Of a stretch of DNA of 64,000 nucleotides, positions 23,639-33,640 are shown piece after piece. Location of the stretch: assembly GCA_030077755.1 (NCBI GenBank), contig JAQJZZ010000018.1, positions 806,001-870,000 of the forward strand, written 5' to 3'. This DNA is from Filosporella fistucella. Lineage: Eukaryota; Ascomycota; Leotiomycetes; Helotiales. The notes below the pieces were generated by a model. It saw only the letters and a list, made by a program, of their open reading frames with translations. It ran no database searches and was not told the DNA's origin. Position 1 is the first letter of the stretch; every line of letters starts with the position of its first letter. The position numbers were made by a program, and so were the translations under genes.

Positions 23639-25883
23639 ATGATGCCGAAACTGTCGGACTTCAAAAGTAGCGTGAGGAACGCCCTCAAAGTTCAGCCTAC
23701 TAGCCAGAAATTACGATCGAGACGACAGGTCATAACATTCAATGAAGCGCTCGAGAATATTAAGACATCACAGAAGGGCGTTGTCATTTGTGCAGGCTTC
23801 CACTCCTTTGGAAGATGTCGAAAAGAAATCAAGCTCCCCGACTCGAATTTCGTTGCCAATTTGGACCAACTTGACTTGACCGACATTCAGACACCCGTTA
23901 AATTGATGCCACTGATGCTCTGCTCCACGCATTGGGGAAAGACCGTTTACCATAACGCCTTATTTCTCGACTGGTTGTCATCATACGGCTCGAAACAAGA
24001 TCATCCACACTTCGAAAATACAGTCGTCGACTACCAATCTGCCATTGCACTTGATATCCAAGATAAAGCCTTGTCACATGTTGCTGTTCCCGACGAGCCT
24101 GCACTGAACGATCCAGTTAGACCGGCTTCAACTCCAGGCTGTTCCACCACAGGCAAGTTGCTTCATATTTTCACGAAGTACCAGGTTACGCATGCCAGTA
24201 TCCTGGATGCTCGGTCTTAAGATTTTGACTTCATTTGAAGCCCGGCTAACTTGACCATAGGTGATGATTTTCAAGTGACCATGGAAAGATTCGCTCAGTT
24301 GCAGATAGATCGTGACCCTGTCTTACCAAAACCAACTGAGCCTGAACCTGAGCTTGAACATGACTCCGAGGCCTTGCATGAAAATTCCGTTATTGCAGGC
24401 ATGGAGTATTATGCGTCGATTGAATCAGGAGTAGCAAACCTTGAGATCATGTACCGGGAAGACTTGAAATGCATCGCCATGACTTTAGACGGTTGGCGGT
24501 GTCAGACAACCATACAAAAAGATCAGCTTCTTAGGGCTCGAGAGGTCTTGAATTCTTATGCAACTTCCGGATCTCAGCTTGACATCGAATTATTACCTAG
24601 CCTAGTTCTATGTCCTGGGCATGGAGTTGGTGATCTACCACGAATATATTCTGAGAAGTGGGCCACCTTTTCAGGGCAGCGATTGCCAAAGGAAGAAGCA
24701 ATGTCGAATTTTAACGCTGAGTTCTGGATGAACGTTCAATTTTTTCCGAATGACAATAGGAATGATCATATCTTTGGAACAACGCTGCTGAATAGGTCGA
24801 GGTCTGCCTCCAATCTGGCTTCACAACCATGGAAAAAGTACTTCGGCAGTACTGCACATACTGGAGGAGACTTTTTGACGCCTTTGGAAGGGGTCAAAGA
24901 TCGTTCATTTTCTGAAAAGTTTGACTTTTCATTTACGGCTGGCCCGAATATCTCCCGAATTGAGGTTGATTCAAAATGCGATGAGTTTCCAAAGCGTTTT
25001 CATCCATCTGGTGAGCTGTCCGTGATGGGATGACATCAAATGTTGCTAACATCTTTGAGATCAGCATTCACCGCAGTCAGCGCCAAAACCCGCGGGCTTG
25101 AATGTGCAGCTAATGGACAAAATCTTCGCCTCAAATCATGTCACTTCTTTCGCATCCGAGGAAGTTCTTGGAGAGGTGGTTTCACAAGAACAAGGCACTG
25201 TGGCCCAAAATTCCCCACCAATTGAAAACACACGTCAGCGCTTATCCCAAGGATTCTTCCAGCAGTGTCATTCCGCTGACGCTAGAGACAACGATGAACA
25301 AGACTTGGTTAAAGAGATGGGCTTCCCTTGTGTGATGAAGAGCAATGTCTACGTTCTCAAGTCATTAGAAAAGAATCTATGCAAAATTGGGAGCGCTACG
25401 AACATTATAACACGCAGACTGCAAATCCAAAGTGGCTGCCAGCTCCAAGACTTCGATCAGCTGGAGGTTATGGCCATACCAACTGCATTCCCGGACAAAG
25501 CCATGAAACTTATCCATTTAGAATTGCAGAAATTCCGAGTTAAGCTAAGTTGCAGTGCAAAGCACCACCGTGAGTATCAAAATCAAGCATTTCGATCAGA
25601 TCATGGAGAATGGTTCGATGTCGCTGAAGAAGTGGCTACTCGGTCAGTGACTTTGTGGTGCGATTTCATTCGCCATGCCTACAGCTCTGATGGCACAATT
25701 AAAACTGAATGGGCCAAAAGATTGACCCTCCTGCCGGAGCCTGGTCCTACCGAGATTTCACTTCTAAAAGAGGCTCTCGGGAATGGCGATAAGTCCAGCG
25801 TCGCGACGTATCATTCAGAGAGAGCCAATCGTTACTGCAAATGGCTACTTGAGGGGATTATCCAAGCACCACCTGTCTGTTGA
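23639..25883 (+). CDS. GIY-YIG (T5orf172 / DUF1766-like) domain protein with a GC-AG intron
   Basis: Exons 23639-24152, 24261-25010 and 25060-25883 give 695 aa with matching phases. The N-terminal part (residues 1-170) has a VVICAGFHSFGRCRKEI segment. The middle has ECIAMTL-like sequence followed by DGWRCQ, resembling the Cys-containing repeats of fungal DUF1766 proteins. The C-terminal domain, about residues 515-610, carries SNVYVLKSL and LCKIGSA, then LELQKFRVK and EWF, which is the T5orf172 type of GIY-YIG nuclease fold. The biological role is unknown; a DNA-related activity is a family inference. Intron 1 starts with GC in the classic AG|GCAAGT context. Confidence 0.75.
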
Positions 25884-26424
25884 CCACATCATGATTTTTG
25901 TTCTTTTCTTACTTGCAAAGGTAAAGTAGATAATAGTGTAAGGAATATAAGGGATTAATCATATCTTTTATACCAAGTGGCCACTCAGATAGGCTTTATC
26001 CTAGCACGATGTGCTTCTGCTCTAATACCATCGCTTCGGACATCAGTATCCTCCCAATCCCTACTCTCTCCTAGATGTCCTTCCTCTTCCTTTAGACCCC
26101 TTTCCCCTTCCCCCACCATACTACTGCGATTCTTGCGTTGTTAGAAATCGCTCAAGTCTCTTTCTTAGTTTAGCGCTGTGATATTTCCATCGCGCAGAAA
26201 TCGAGGTCGTGGTCTATTACATGCATGGGCCACAGCTTCTCACGGATTAAGAACAGCAACTGAAGTAGGGACATATTAGATCAATAAGCATGAATTCAAT
26301 GATTCGGCCGTAATTATTAGAAAACTCTATCTCAGAGAGTTCAATTGATTAGTACGTTTGATGATTTTAATTGGACGTGACATTCAGCCTTTACCCCGCA
26401 AATTAGTCAGCCCCCTCCTCCTTA
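25884..26424. other. Intergenic, left flank of transposon
   Basis: AT-rich and CT-rich sequence with no gene. It ends in the TA dinucleotide at 26423-26424 that is duplicated on the other side of the transposon. Confidence 0.5.
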
Positions 26425-26456
26425 ACAACAGGGGTTGACACTACTCTGTGCGCACA
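26425..26456 (+). repeat. Left terminal inverted repeat
   Basis: This 32-bp sequence starts ACAACAGGGGTTGACACTAC and is the exact reverse complement of 27872-27903. Confidence 0.93.
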
Positions 26457-26525
26457 GGCCAAAAACACCAAAACGCGAAAATCGCGACTTTGTGAAATCA
26501 GACAATTAACTTCCCATTCCTTATA

Positions 26526-27806
26526 ATGGCTCCACCCACGCGCTTAAATCCTTATAGGACACCTACACCAGAACCCTTGGCTGGCCGAGAAGCTACTACT
26601 ACTCGGAAATGCAAATTCTTCGACGCCTTGTCTCGATATGGCTCCACAAAGTCGCTACGCTCGATTTCAGCTACTTGTGGCATCTCTGAGAGCTGTGGCC
26701 GTAAATGGAAGGCGCAAAGGACCGAAATGGGGTCCTTAGCAAAGAGATCAACTAGAAAAAGGTCCTCTATACTAGGGCATAAGTCACGGATCTCTAAGGA
26801 TACGTGTAAGATGCTTGTGGATCCAGCCCGGAATCCAGTCCGAAAATAGCCGTATAAAGCGCAAATTGCATACCATAATTTGCCTATCGGTATACGTCAA
26901 TTGCAACGGAAACTCAAGGAGCATACTAAAGGAGGTGGAAGATACCTTTGTGCCTTTATTTAAAAGGTGATATCGAGCAAGAATCGGAGTAAACGTACTA
27001 CGTATGGCGAAGCTCATATCTATGACTCCCTCTTTGGTTTTTTTAATCACATCGTTTATATAGATGAAGCACACGTCGATCCTACCTCTCAAGCCCAAGG
27101 GAGGGTCCTTCGAGAGCAAGGCACGCGCGATAACCCCGAAAATATCGAAGAAAGGCCCCCTCTTAAGGGCGTACGCTTCCATATTGCTAGATGGATTAGT
27201 TGGTGGGAGAAAGCAGAGAAGCTCGAGTTTTATAACGATGAGAACGATGCTTTAGACGGTATAGAGCACCCTCTATATCCTTCTAAGCCTCGAAGGCGGC
27301 CACGTACCGAGAGTGAAGCTAAGTATATTGAGAGAGTAAGAGAGTGGGAAGCAGGGAAGCCACATGCCGTAAATAAGCAAGTCCAAGGTAATGCAATGAC
27401 CCAAAAGTATTACGTAGAGCGTCTTTTACCTATTTATTGCAAAGCAATAAGCTCTCTACGTGATAAGTATGGTGGAGAGTGGCTTTTATAAGAAGATAGG
27501 GACCCTTCTCACGGTATTAAGAAACGAGGGCTTGCACAAGAGTATAAGGAAGCATATAAGATCCGTAACTTGGCTCATCCGGCTCAAAGCCCAGATTTAA
27601 ACCCTATAGAGGGTATTTGGGCTATTATTAAGTAACGATTACGCCGTAGGATCTTTGATTCAGAGGAGGAGATGAAGGAGGCTATTCAAGAAGAATGGAG
27701 CAAAATTATAATGTAAGAGGTACGCGATCGCATTGCAGATCTGCCTAGACGATGCGCGGCCCTTATAAAATCAGGTGGAGGACCCATTAGAGGGAATAAG
27801 TGGTGA
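26526..27806 (+). pseudogene. Inactivated Tc1/mariner-type transposase
   Basis: A single reading frame of 427 codons, with no frameshift, carries five in-frame stops: 26847 (TAG), 26961, 27489, 27633 and 27714 (all TAA). The N-terminal part has a helix-turn-helix-like region (LRSISATCGISESCGRKWK). The DDE core is visible as YIDEAHVD, EDRDPSHG and SPDLNPIEGIW, with about 37 residues between the second Asp and the Glu by my count. EDR replaces the more usual EDN. Every stop can be explained by a C to T change at CAA or CAG. The frame ends at a natural TGA, 27804-27806. Confidence 0.88.
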
Positions 27807-27871
27807 TGTTAAATATAATATAATCAAATAGTTGTATTCTACCCAATTTTTGATTTTTGGTGGGCCTGGCT

Positions 27872-27903
27872 TGTGCGCACAGAGTAGTGTCAACCCCTGT
27901 TGT
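27872..27903 (-). repeat. Right terminal inverted repeat
   Basis: This 32-bp sequence is the exact reverse complement of the left TIR. A TA follows at 27904-27905. Confidence 0.93.
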
Positions 27904-27956
27904 TAATCTCCATCAACACTGCTACAAATATGAATTGAATTTACGTCATAGCTGTC

Positions 27957-28075
27957 ACATACGACCACAGACTGAGGAGAATTGGGCATCCCGTCCGCTC
28001 TGCCATACACAAGCCTCAGATCGGCAGATTAGTAGTTGGGTGGGTGACCACCAGCGAATACCTGCTGTTGTATGT
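27957..28075 (+). rRNA. 5S ribosomal RNA gene
   Basis: The sequence begins ACATACGACC and ends GTTGTATGT, which pair as the terminal stem. Inside are the conserved fungal blocks GGGCATCCCGTCCGCTCTGC and AGTAGTTGGGTGGGTGACCA followed by CCAGCGAATA, which include the internal Pol III control region. Length is about 119 nt, normal for 5S rRNA. A T5 run right after the 3' end and a second T-rich stretch give Pol III termination. It is a dispersed copy, not part of an rDNA repeat, as in many Pezizomycotina. Confidence 0.93.
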
Positions 28076-28079
28076 TTTT
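28075..28079 (+). terminator. Pol III oligo-T terminator of the 5S gene
   Basis: TTTTT follows the 5S terminal stem immediately, and another TTTT run follows at about 28083. Confidence 0.7.
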
Positions 28080-28572
28080 GCATTTTCTTTTGATAGGCAA
28101 AATTCCTTGTCATCTCTACATTTGAGAGAATAGATTCTTTGTTATATTACCTTAAATTGCAGTAGAAGAAATTGGATATCAAGGTAGAATTCAGCAACTG
28201 GGTATAAAGCAGGCAGAAGCCTTCAGTTTCGTTCATTTGGTGTTAGGTGAGCACTTTACGTTTTGGCGCTACAAGCATATAGAATTTTGATAGACAAAAT
28301 GGATAATTTTCCTTCTTGAGTTGGATTAAATAATGCAAATACTATTGCTTATGACTAGTATCAAGTTCACAGCCTTTTTATTATAAATCATCTTTCATCT
28401 GGATCGAGAACCGAGTTTCCTGAGCCTTAAAGTGGGATGGACACTGACTCATACTATATTTCAAGACGACACATATGTAGGACAAAGTGTTTTATTCTAA
28501 GCTACGTCTTCATTCACTGAGAAAATATAATCTACTCCGAAATCAAACAAACTATAATTCTAAGATCCAACA
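28080..28572. other. Intergenic between the 5S gene and the GNAT gene
   Basis: AT-rich region. The last part, with CAAACAAACT and AAGATCCAACA before the ATG, is the leader of the acetyltransferase gene. Confidence 0.5.
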
Positions 28573-29253
28573 ATGTCTCTAAAAATCCTAGAGATTTGCC
28601 TCGAGGATTTCGGCGTTATGATTAACCACGCCAAGATATATCCACCTGGTGATGATCTTGTCGGCCCTCCAACTCCCATCTGTTGGTCAGTATCTTCACA
28701 AGAAGCGGCAACAGAACGACTGCAATTTCACATGTCGAAACAGAAAGAACGATATCTGGGTGACCGTTCTGCAACATATCTCAAGGTTATCGACGAAACC
28801 ACAGGGGAAATTGTCAGTGTAGCGCGATGGCATTATTACCCCCAGGGGTATTCCTACACAGATGGAATTGGTTGGGAAATTCACAGTTCTATTGAAGGAA
28901 AATCAATTCCTAAAGATATGAATGTCAAGTTGCACAATTTCATACTCTCGGAACGAGATGCCGAGAGGAAGAATTGGATGATGCAGCATGAACCGTGTTG
29001 GATTTTGATGCACTTAGTAACACGGCCATCACAGAGAGGTCGGGGTGCTGCTGGCATGTTGATCAATTGGGGCATTGAAAAGGCAAAAGCATATGGAATA
29101 CCTGTCTATCTTGAAGCAGGCGTGATGGGCAAACCTATTTATGAGAAATATGGATTTCAACAGATTGGAGACCCGCTAGTGGTGGATATGAGAGGGTACG
29201 GCCTTGATATGGACTTTGTGATGGCAAAAATGGGTATCATTCCTCACAAGTAG
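28573..29253 (+). CDS. GNAT-family N-acetyltransferase, single exon
   Basis: 226 aa without introns. The core GNAT features are the strand ATYLKVIDETTGEIVSVARW, the acetyl-CoA binding region LVTRPSQRGRGAAGMLINWG (pyrophosphate loop QRGRGAAG, about residues 157-164), and the C-terminal YEKYGFQQIG. This sub-group is common in ascomycetes, with many paralogues, and acetylates small amines or protein N-termini. The substrate is not known. The start is supported by an A at -3 and a clean leader. Confidence 0.9.
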   Translation: MSLKILEICLEDFGVMINHAKIYPPGDDLVGPPTPICWSVSSQEAATERLQFHMSKQKERYLGDRSATYLKVIDETTGEIVSVARWHYYPQGYSYTDGIGWEIHSSIEGKSIPKDMNVKLHNFILSERDAERKNWMMQHEPCWILMHLVTRPSQRGRGAAGMLINWGIEKAKAYGIPVYLEAGVMGKPIYEKYGFQQIGDPLVVDMRGYGLDMDFVMAKMGIIPHK

Positions 29254-29454
29254 AATTTCCCGATATTTACACAAGGAGATACATCCAGCAGGTGCCACGT
29301 CATGGATTGGATGATTGCCTAAAGCCCCAATGCCAAAACAACGAGAACAGTAGTACAGACTCAAGAATTCCTCACTAAAATGCCAATATATCATGTTCCT
29401 AAAGTCCAATCTTGTATTATCTGGCACTCTGTGTTCGAATTTCAAACTTGGGGA

Positions 29455-30197
29455 TCACATATCTTCCCAAACGCCGTTCCGAAACTCTTGCCAAGTTCTA
29501 TTGTCATCGTCGATCTGAGTCAAAACACCAATTTGAACCCCGAAGCCAAACGTACACGTTCCAGCAATTCTTAATGTAGCTCTCCTAAAATTCCCGTTCC
29601 CCAGAATATCCATATGAATCAAGGGATGTATGTCAGATGATCTGCCGCTCTCATACATCACTTCATGTGGCTCTTCATGTATTCAACAATGCATCTCCAA
29701 TCTCCAAAGATGTCCCTCAAGATAGGGAGAATACCATCAAAAGAGTTCCATCCAGTAGCTAGAGACACATGTCGATTTGGACTATGACCAGGGTAGTCTC
29801 CATCCGGATCGAGGATTTCATTGTCAGAAGAGTCGTATGCCTTCATAAACACCATAATTTGTAAGCTATACCATAATTCTCCTCTGCGATTCGAGTTCCG
29901 ATTGTGATTACTACATGATGAAGGTTTAGTACTTGGTCTAGTCCGGTCTTTTGAAATAGCTCTGGGTAAGTTGGATCAGGTGACAAGAATGGTTTGTGAA
30001 AAATGCACTCTCGTGACTCCAAGGTAAGGGTCCAAACCAGCGCCGGGCTGGCAGTCCCATAACTCGCCTGTTGGAGTTACTTGCAACAATGAAGGATGGT
30101 TGATGTATTTGACGATCAGGCAGAAAAGCCGTACACTCCAGGAGCTGGTTGATGATGTTGGTACACGGTAGCAAGGCGATTTCGGTCTTGGTGTCAT
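29455..30197 (-). pseudogene. Frameshifted remnant of an unrecognised protein gene
   Basis: Protein-like pieces follow each other in shifting frames: LLPCTNIINQLLECTAFLPD, then TPTGELWDCQPGAGLDPYLG, then SPDPTYPELFQKTGLDQVLN, then FMKAYDSSDNEILDPDGDYP and IFGDWRCIVEYMK, then PHEVMYESGRSSDIHPLIHM. At several joins, for example near 29668 and near 29994, the frame changes by one base with no room for an intron. So this is a broken copy, not a spliced gene. No family is recognised. The pieces are well preserved, so the decay is recent. Confidence 0.65.
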
Positions 30198-31470
30198 TCT
30201 GCTTGGAGTGGATTCAATTTGACAGACTCAAGTAAAGCTCTTGTATTATATATACGATTAAAGGATACCTGATACTGCCCTGATTGAGTATCTCTTTGTC
30301 ATCCTGGTGTTTGTGCCCTAGGCACCAGATCTGTCACTAACAAGTGTATTAATTGTGACCGGGGGGTATAAAGCTTCCAGATTCTCTGAGGAGAAGAACT
30401 GCATCGAAACTTCGAGAGACTCCTTTGAAGAGTAAGCACGTTCTTACGTCTATGCTTTGAATCTCTGAAGTTTTCGTCAAAAGATAAATTTACTTTGAAA
30501 GATATTATTACGAGAATATTCTTTTTTCCCTTGTATAGAAACAGATATGTTCCCTGCATCTACTTTTTTTATTAAAGAAAACAGCATACAACTTTCATAC
30601 GGTTGTCTAGCTGAGCCTTAAGCTATCCGGAAAGGTCAAAAACACAGATGCTAGGAAGATATTAAACATCAATGGCACAGTGGGAATTCTTGAGAGCAGC
30701 ACTTGAGAGAACCTCACTCTTCAGCCTCAATAAATGTTCTTGGAATCTCTGTGGATGGATAATTGACTATTGAAGTAGGTTTTAGCATAATTTTACATAT
30801 AAGTTGCATCATCTGCAAAATAAACATGGGAGAATTTTATTATGTCTAACAAATACATTAAAATATGCGTCAGAGCTCCGAATAACAATGGCTAGCCTCA
30901 CTCCTTTTGCAATCCCATTCAAGTCCCAGTCCAGAATTTCAAAGATAAGGTAATTCTCTACATGCAGCCGAGTTGATACTCGATTGCGACCTGGGAATAC
31001 CCTGTGATTCATCTTCCTTCCGGAAGTGATATGGGATTGCAGCTTTCCAGATCTTCTGTGCTTTTCATTGTCAACAAGATATTGTCATAATGGCTCATTG
31101 ATGGTAAGATAGCTCCGTTGCAAGGGCCACTGCTAGTAGTAAGGAGAAGAACTCGAGCCAGCTATGGCACTACTATACTAGCAGCATGGTACTTAACTTT
31201 TTTAGGTGGTCTTTCGAACTCCACTTTTGTGATCTTAAATCATGTGCTAACTCAATTTTCATGGCTCAGGGATCTAGGTGTTAAGTTTATTGCCGATTTA
31301 GTATAACTTCCGCCACCTCGCACCATGCACGATTCGGGAAAAATGGTGGCTTAGTCTTCTTCACGGCTTGGCTGCGATGTTTAACTATTTACCAGCATTG
31401 TTTCTTGACTCTAAATCGACCATTTCTCCTGTATGTAACTGATTTTTTGATCGTATATCTTCCTCGCAAA
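30198..31470. other. Intergenic
   Basis: No supportable gene. The right end holds the leader of the aldehyde dehydrogenase gene. Confidence 0.5.
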
Positions 31471-33093
31471 ATGTCTGCTCCCACTTTGGATCTCACAGCT
31501 CCGAATGGTACCAAAATCCGCTGCCCAAGTGGTCTGTTCATTAACAATGAGTTCGTGAAGGCGAGCGATGGCTCCAAGATTACAGCAATTAACCCAAGGT
31601 ATTAAATAACTTCAAATATGAATAGTAATGATGGGTTTCACTAATCCATCTCCAGCGACGAAACAGATATTGCCACAGTTGAGGCAGCATCAGCAAGCGA
31701 TATAAACAAAGCTGTGAAAGCAGCTCGCGCAGCACTTACTGGCCCCGGATGGGGGGATATTTCAAATACAGAACGAGGTCGACTAATATATAGGCTTGCG
31801 GATCTCGTGGAGTTGCATAAAGTGGCTTTGGCAACTCTTGAGACGTGGAACGGCGGTAAACCGTACAATACTGCTCTTGGCGAGGATATTGCTGAGACCA
31901 TCGCTACACTGCGGTATTACGCTGGTTGGGCCGACAAAATTCACGGAGAGACCATTCCAACTACTCCTCAAAAGTTTGCATACACGTTGAAACAGCCGAT
32001 TGGAGTATGTGCTTCAATTATACCTTGGAACTACCCAATCATGATGGCAGCGTGGTATGTTTGCCCGTTTTAACTCGATGGATGATGTTGGACAGAAGAC
32101 TGACAGAAGTGAAGGAAGCTTGGCCCGGCTCTGGCCTGTGGCAATACGGTCGTTTTGAAACCTGCGGAGCAAACACCCCTATCAGCTCTGTACTTTGCAA
32201 GTCTGGTAGAAGAAGCTGGATTCCCACCAGGAGTCATCAATATCGTGAATGGTTTCGGGAGAGAAGCTGGGGACGCTTTAGTATCGCACCCTGATGTAGA
32301 CAAGGTTGCCTTTACTGGGTCTACAGCAACTGGTCGTCAGATCATGAAGTCAGCTAGCGTCAATATCAAGAATCTTGCGCTCGAAACTGGTGGTAAATCG
32401 CCGCTCTTAGTATTCAAGGACGCTGATCTCGATCAAGCTGCCAAATGGGGCCATGTTGGCATCATGAGCAACCAGGGCCAAATCTGCACATCCACATCCA
32501 GGATATTAGTTCAAGAAGACGTTTATCAGGACTATATTGCACGCTTCAAGACCATCTGTCTTGAAAACAAGGTTGGCAACCCCTTTGATGACGGTACCTT
32601 CCAAGGCCCACAAATCACCAGAATTCAGTACGATAAGATTCTCAATTACATTCAAATCGGCAAGGACGAAGGTGCTAGCTTGGTCACTGGAGGAGTCCCG
32701 TATAAAAACGTCGCAAATGGCAGAGGATTCTTCATTGAGCCTACTGTCTTCTCAGATGTCACAAAAGACATGAGTATTTTCCAGGACGAGGTGTTTGGGC
32801 CGTTCGTTTCCATTACACCGTTCAAGACGGAAGATGAGGCAGTCTCTCTGGCGAACAGCACCTGCTATGGACTCGGTGCTGCATTGTTCTCCAGGGATAG
32901 TGAGCGCTGCCATCGAGTAGCAGCCCGCCTTCAATCTGGAATGGTCTGGATTAACAGCTCGAACGATTCCGATATTCGTGTTCCATTCGGCGGCGTGAAG
33001 CAAAGTGGTATTGGTCGCGAGTTGGGGGAAGCGGGTCTGGGGGCATATTTGCAGACTAAAGCTGTCCATGTGAACATGGGTCTCTTACTCTAG
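31471..33093 (+). CDS. NAD(P)-dependent aldehyde dehydrogenase, three exons
   Basis: Exons 31471-31598, 31656-32054 and 32115-33093 encode 501 aa, the usual ALDH length. The cofactor and active-site landmarks are all present: PWNYPIMM, KPAEQTPLSALY, FTGSTATGRQI, the general base Glu266 in LALETGGKSP, and the nucleophile Cys300 in GQICTSTSR (34 residues apart, as expected). The C-terminus has PFGGVKQSGIGRELG. It oxidises an aldehyde to an acid in the cytosol. Neighbouring genes suggest an aldehyde from amine breakdown, such as a betaine-aldehyde or trimethylaminobutyraldehyde type, or formaldehyde-related chemistry. This assignment is inference. Family resemblance alone also fits general or biosynthetic ALDHs. 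Confidence 0.93.
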
Positions 33094-33640
33094 GAAAGTG
33101 GTTTAGTAGCATGAGAGGTTGAGCACTGAAATCCATGATGGCCAATCTGCTTCATAAGGTGCCAGTGTGAATTGCCATTTTCTTGCCAAATGCTGATGCA
33201 GAGAGGCTATTTAGAGCCTAAAGTAGAGGATATAATAAACGGGAGACGGAATAAAGAATGTCCATTCTAGCTGGGAATATGACCTAAAATTGATAGAGAA
33301 GTGTTGCACTGATTGCCCGAGTACGAGTACAAAAATTATGTCGATCTTATCTCGCTCCTTAGGTACTCTTTACTCGTCAGTAACTTAGAATCGTGCGCAT
33401 TTGGGAGCCTAAGGTACCAGGTGCAGCCTAGGTATCTAGGTAGGTATTCCATTACCTCCATTCCTACTCGTAGGTTGGCGTTGGCGCTGGTGTTTTTGCC
33501 CCACCAGAACCCTACAGTACGACAGTGCACCCTACCCACCTTACCTACCTCCATACATCGATTCCTAAGACCACGCATCCAATATTACTAGCACTCACCA
33601 GAAGAAACACCCGTTTTAAATCATACCTTAATAAGATATC
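33094..33640. promoter_or_regulatory. Promoter region of the Zn2Cys6 gene with TAGGTA-type repeats
   Basis: Around 33410-33445 the motif TAGGTA appears several times (CCTAGGTATCTAGGTAGGTA). Its complement TACCTACC appears near 33543-33550, about 100 bp downstream, so the two could pair. The stretch carries no gene and leads to the ATG at 33641. Confidence 0.4.

Larger units (their letters stand above)
26425..27903 (+). mobile_element. Tc1/mariner-type DNA transposon, 1,479 bp, 32-bp perfect TIRs
   Basis: The element starts and ends with perfect 32-bp terminal inverted repeats (26425-26456 and 27872-27903). A TA dinucleotide flanks it on each side, the target-site duplication of this superfamily. 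One long reading frame fills the interior but is interrupted by stops, so it is non-autonomous now. The intact TIRs mean it could still be moved by a related transposase. It lies just upstream of a 5S rRNA gene. Confidence 0.93.

Noticed and set aside
26784..27182. 132-codon minus frame inside the transposon
   Set aside because: It is antisense to the transposase frame, which carries the DDE motifs.
29938..30174. Joining the fragments at 29455-30197 as a spliced gene
   Set aside because: The gaps between frames are 0 to about 34 nt, too short for introns in this genome, so a pseudogene is the better reading.
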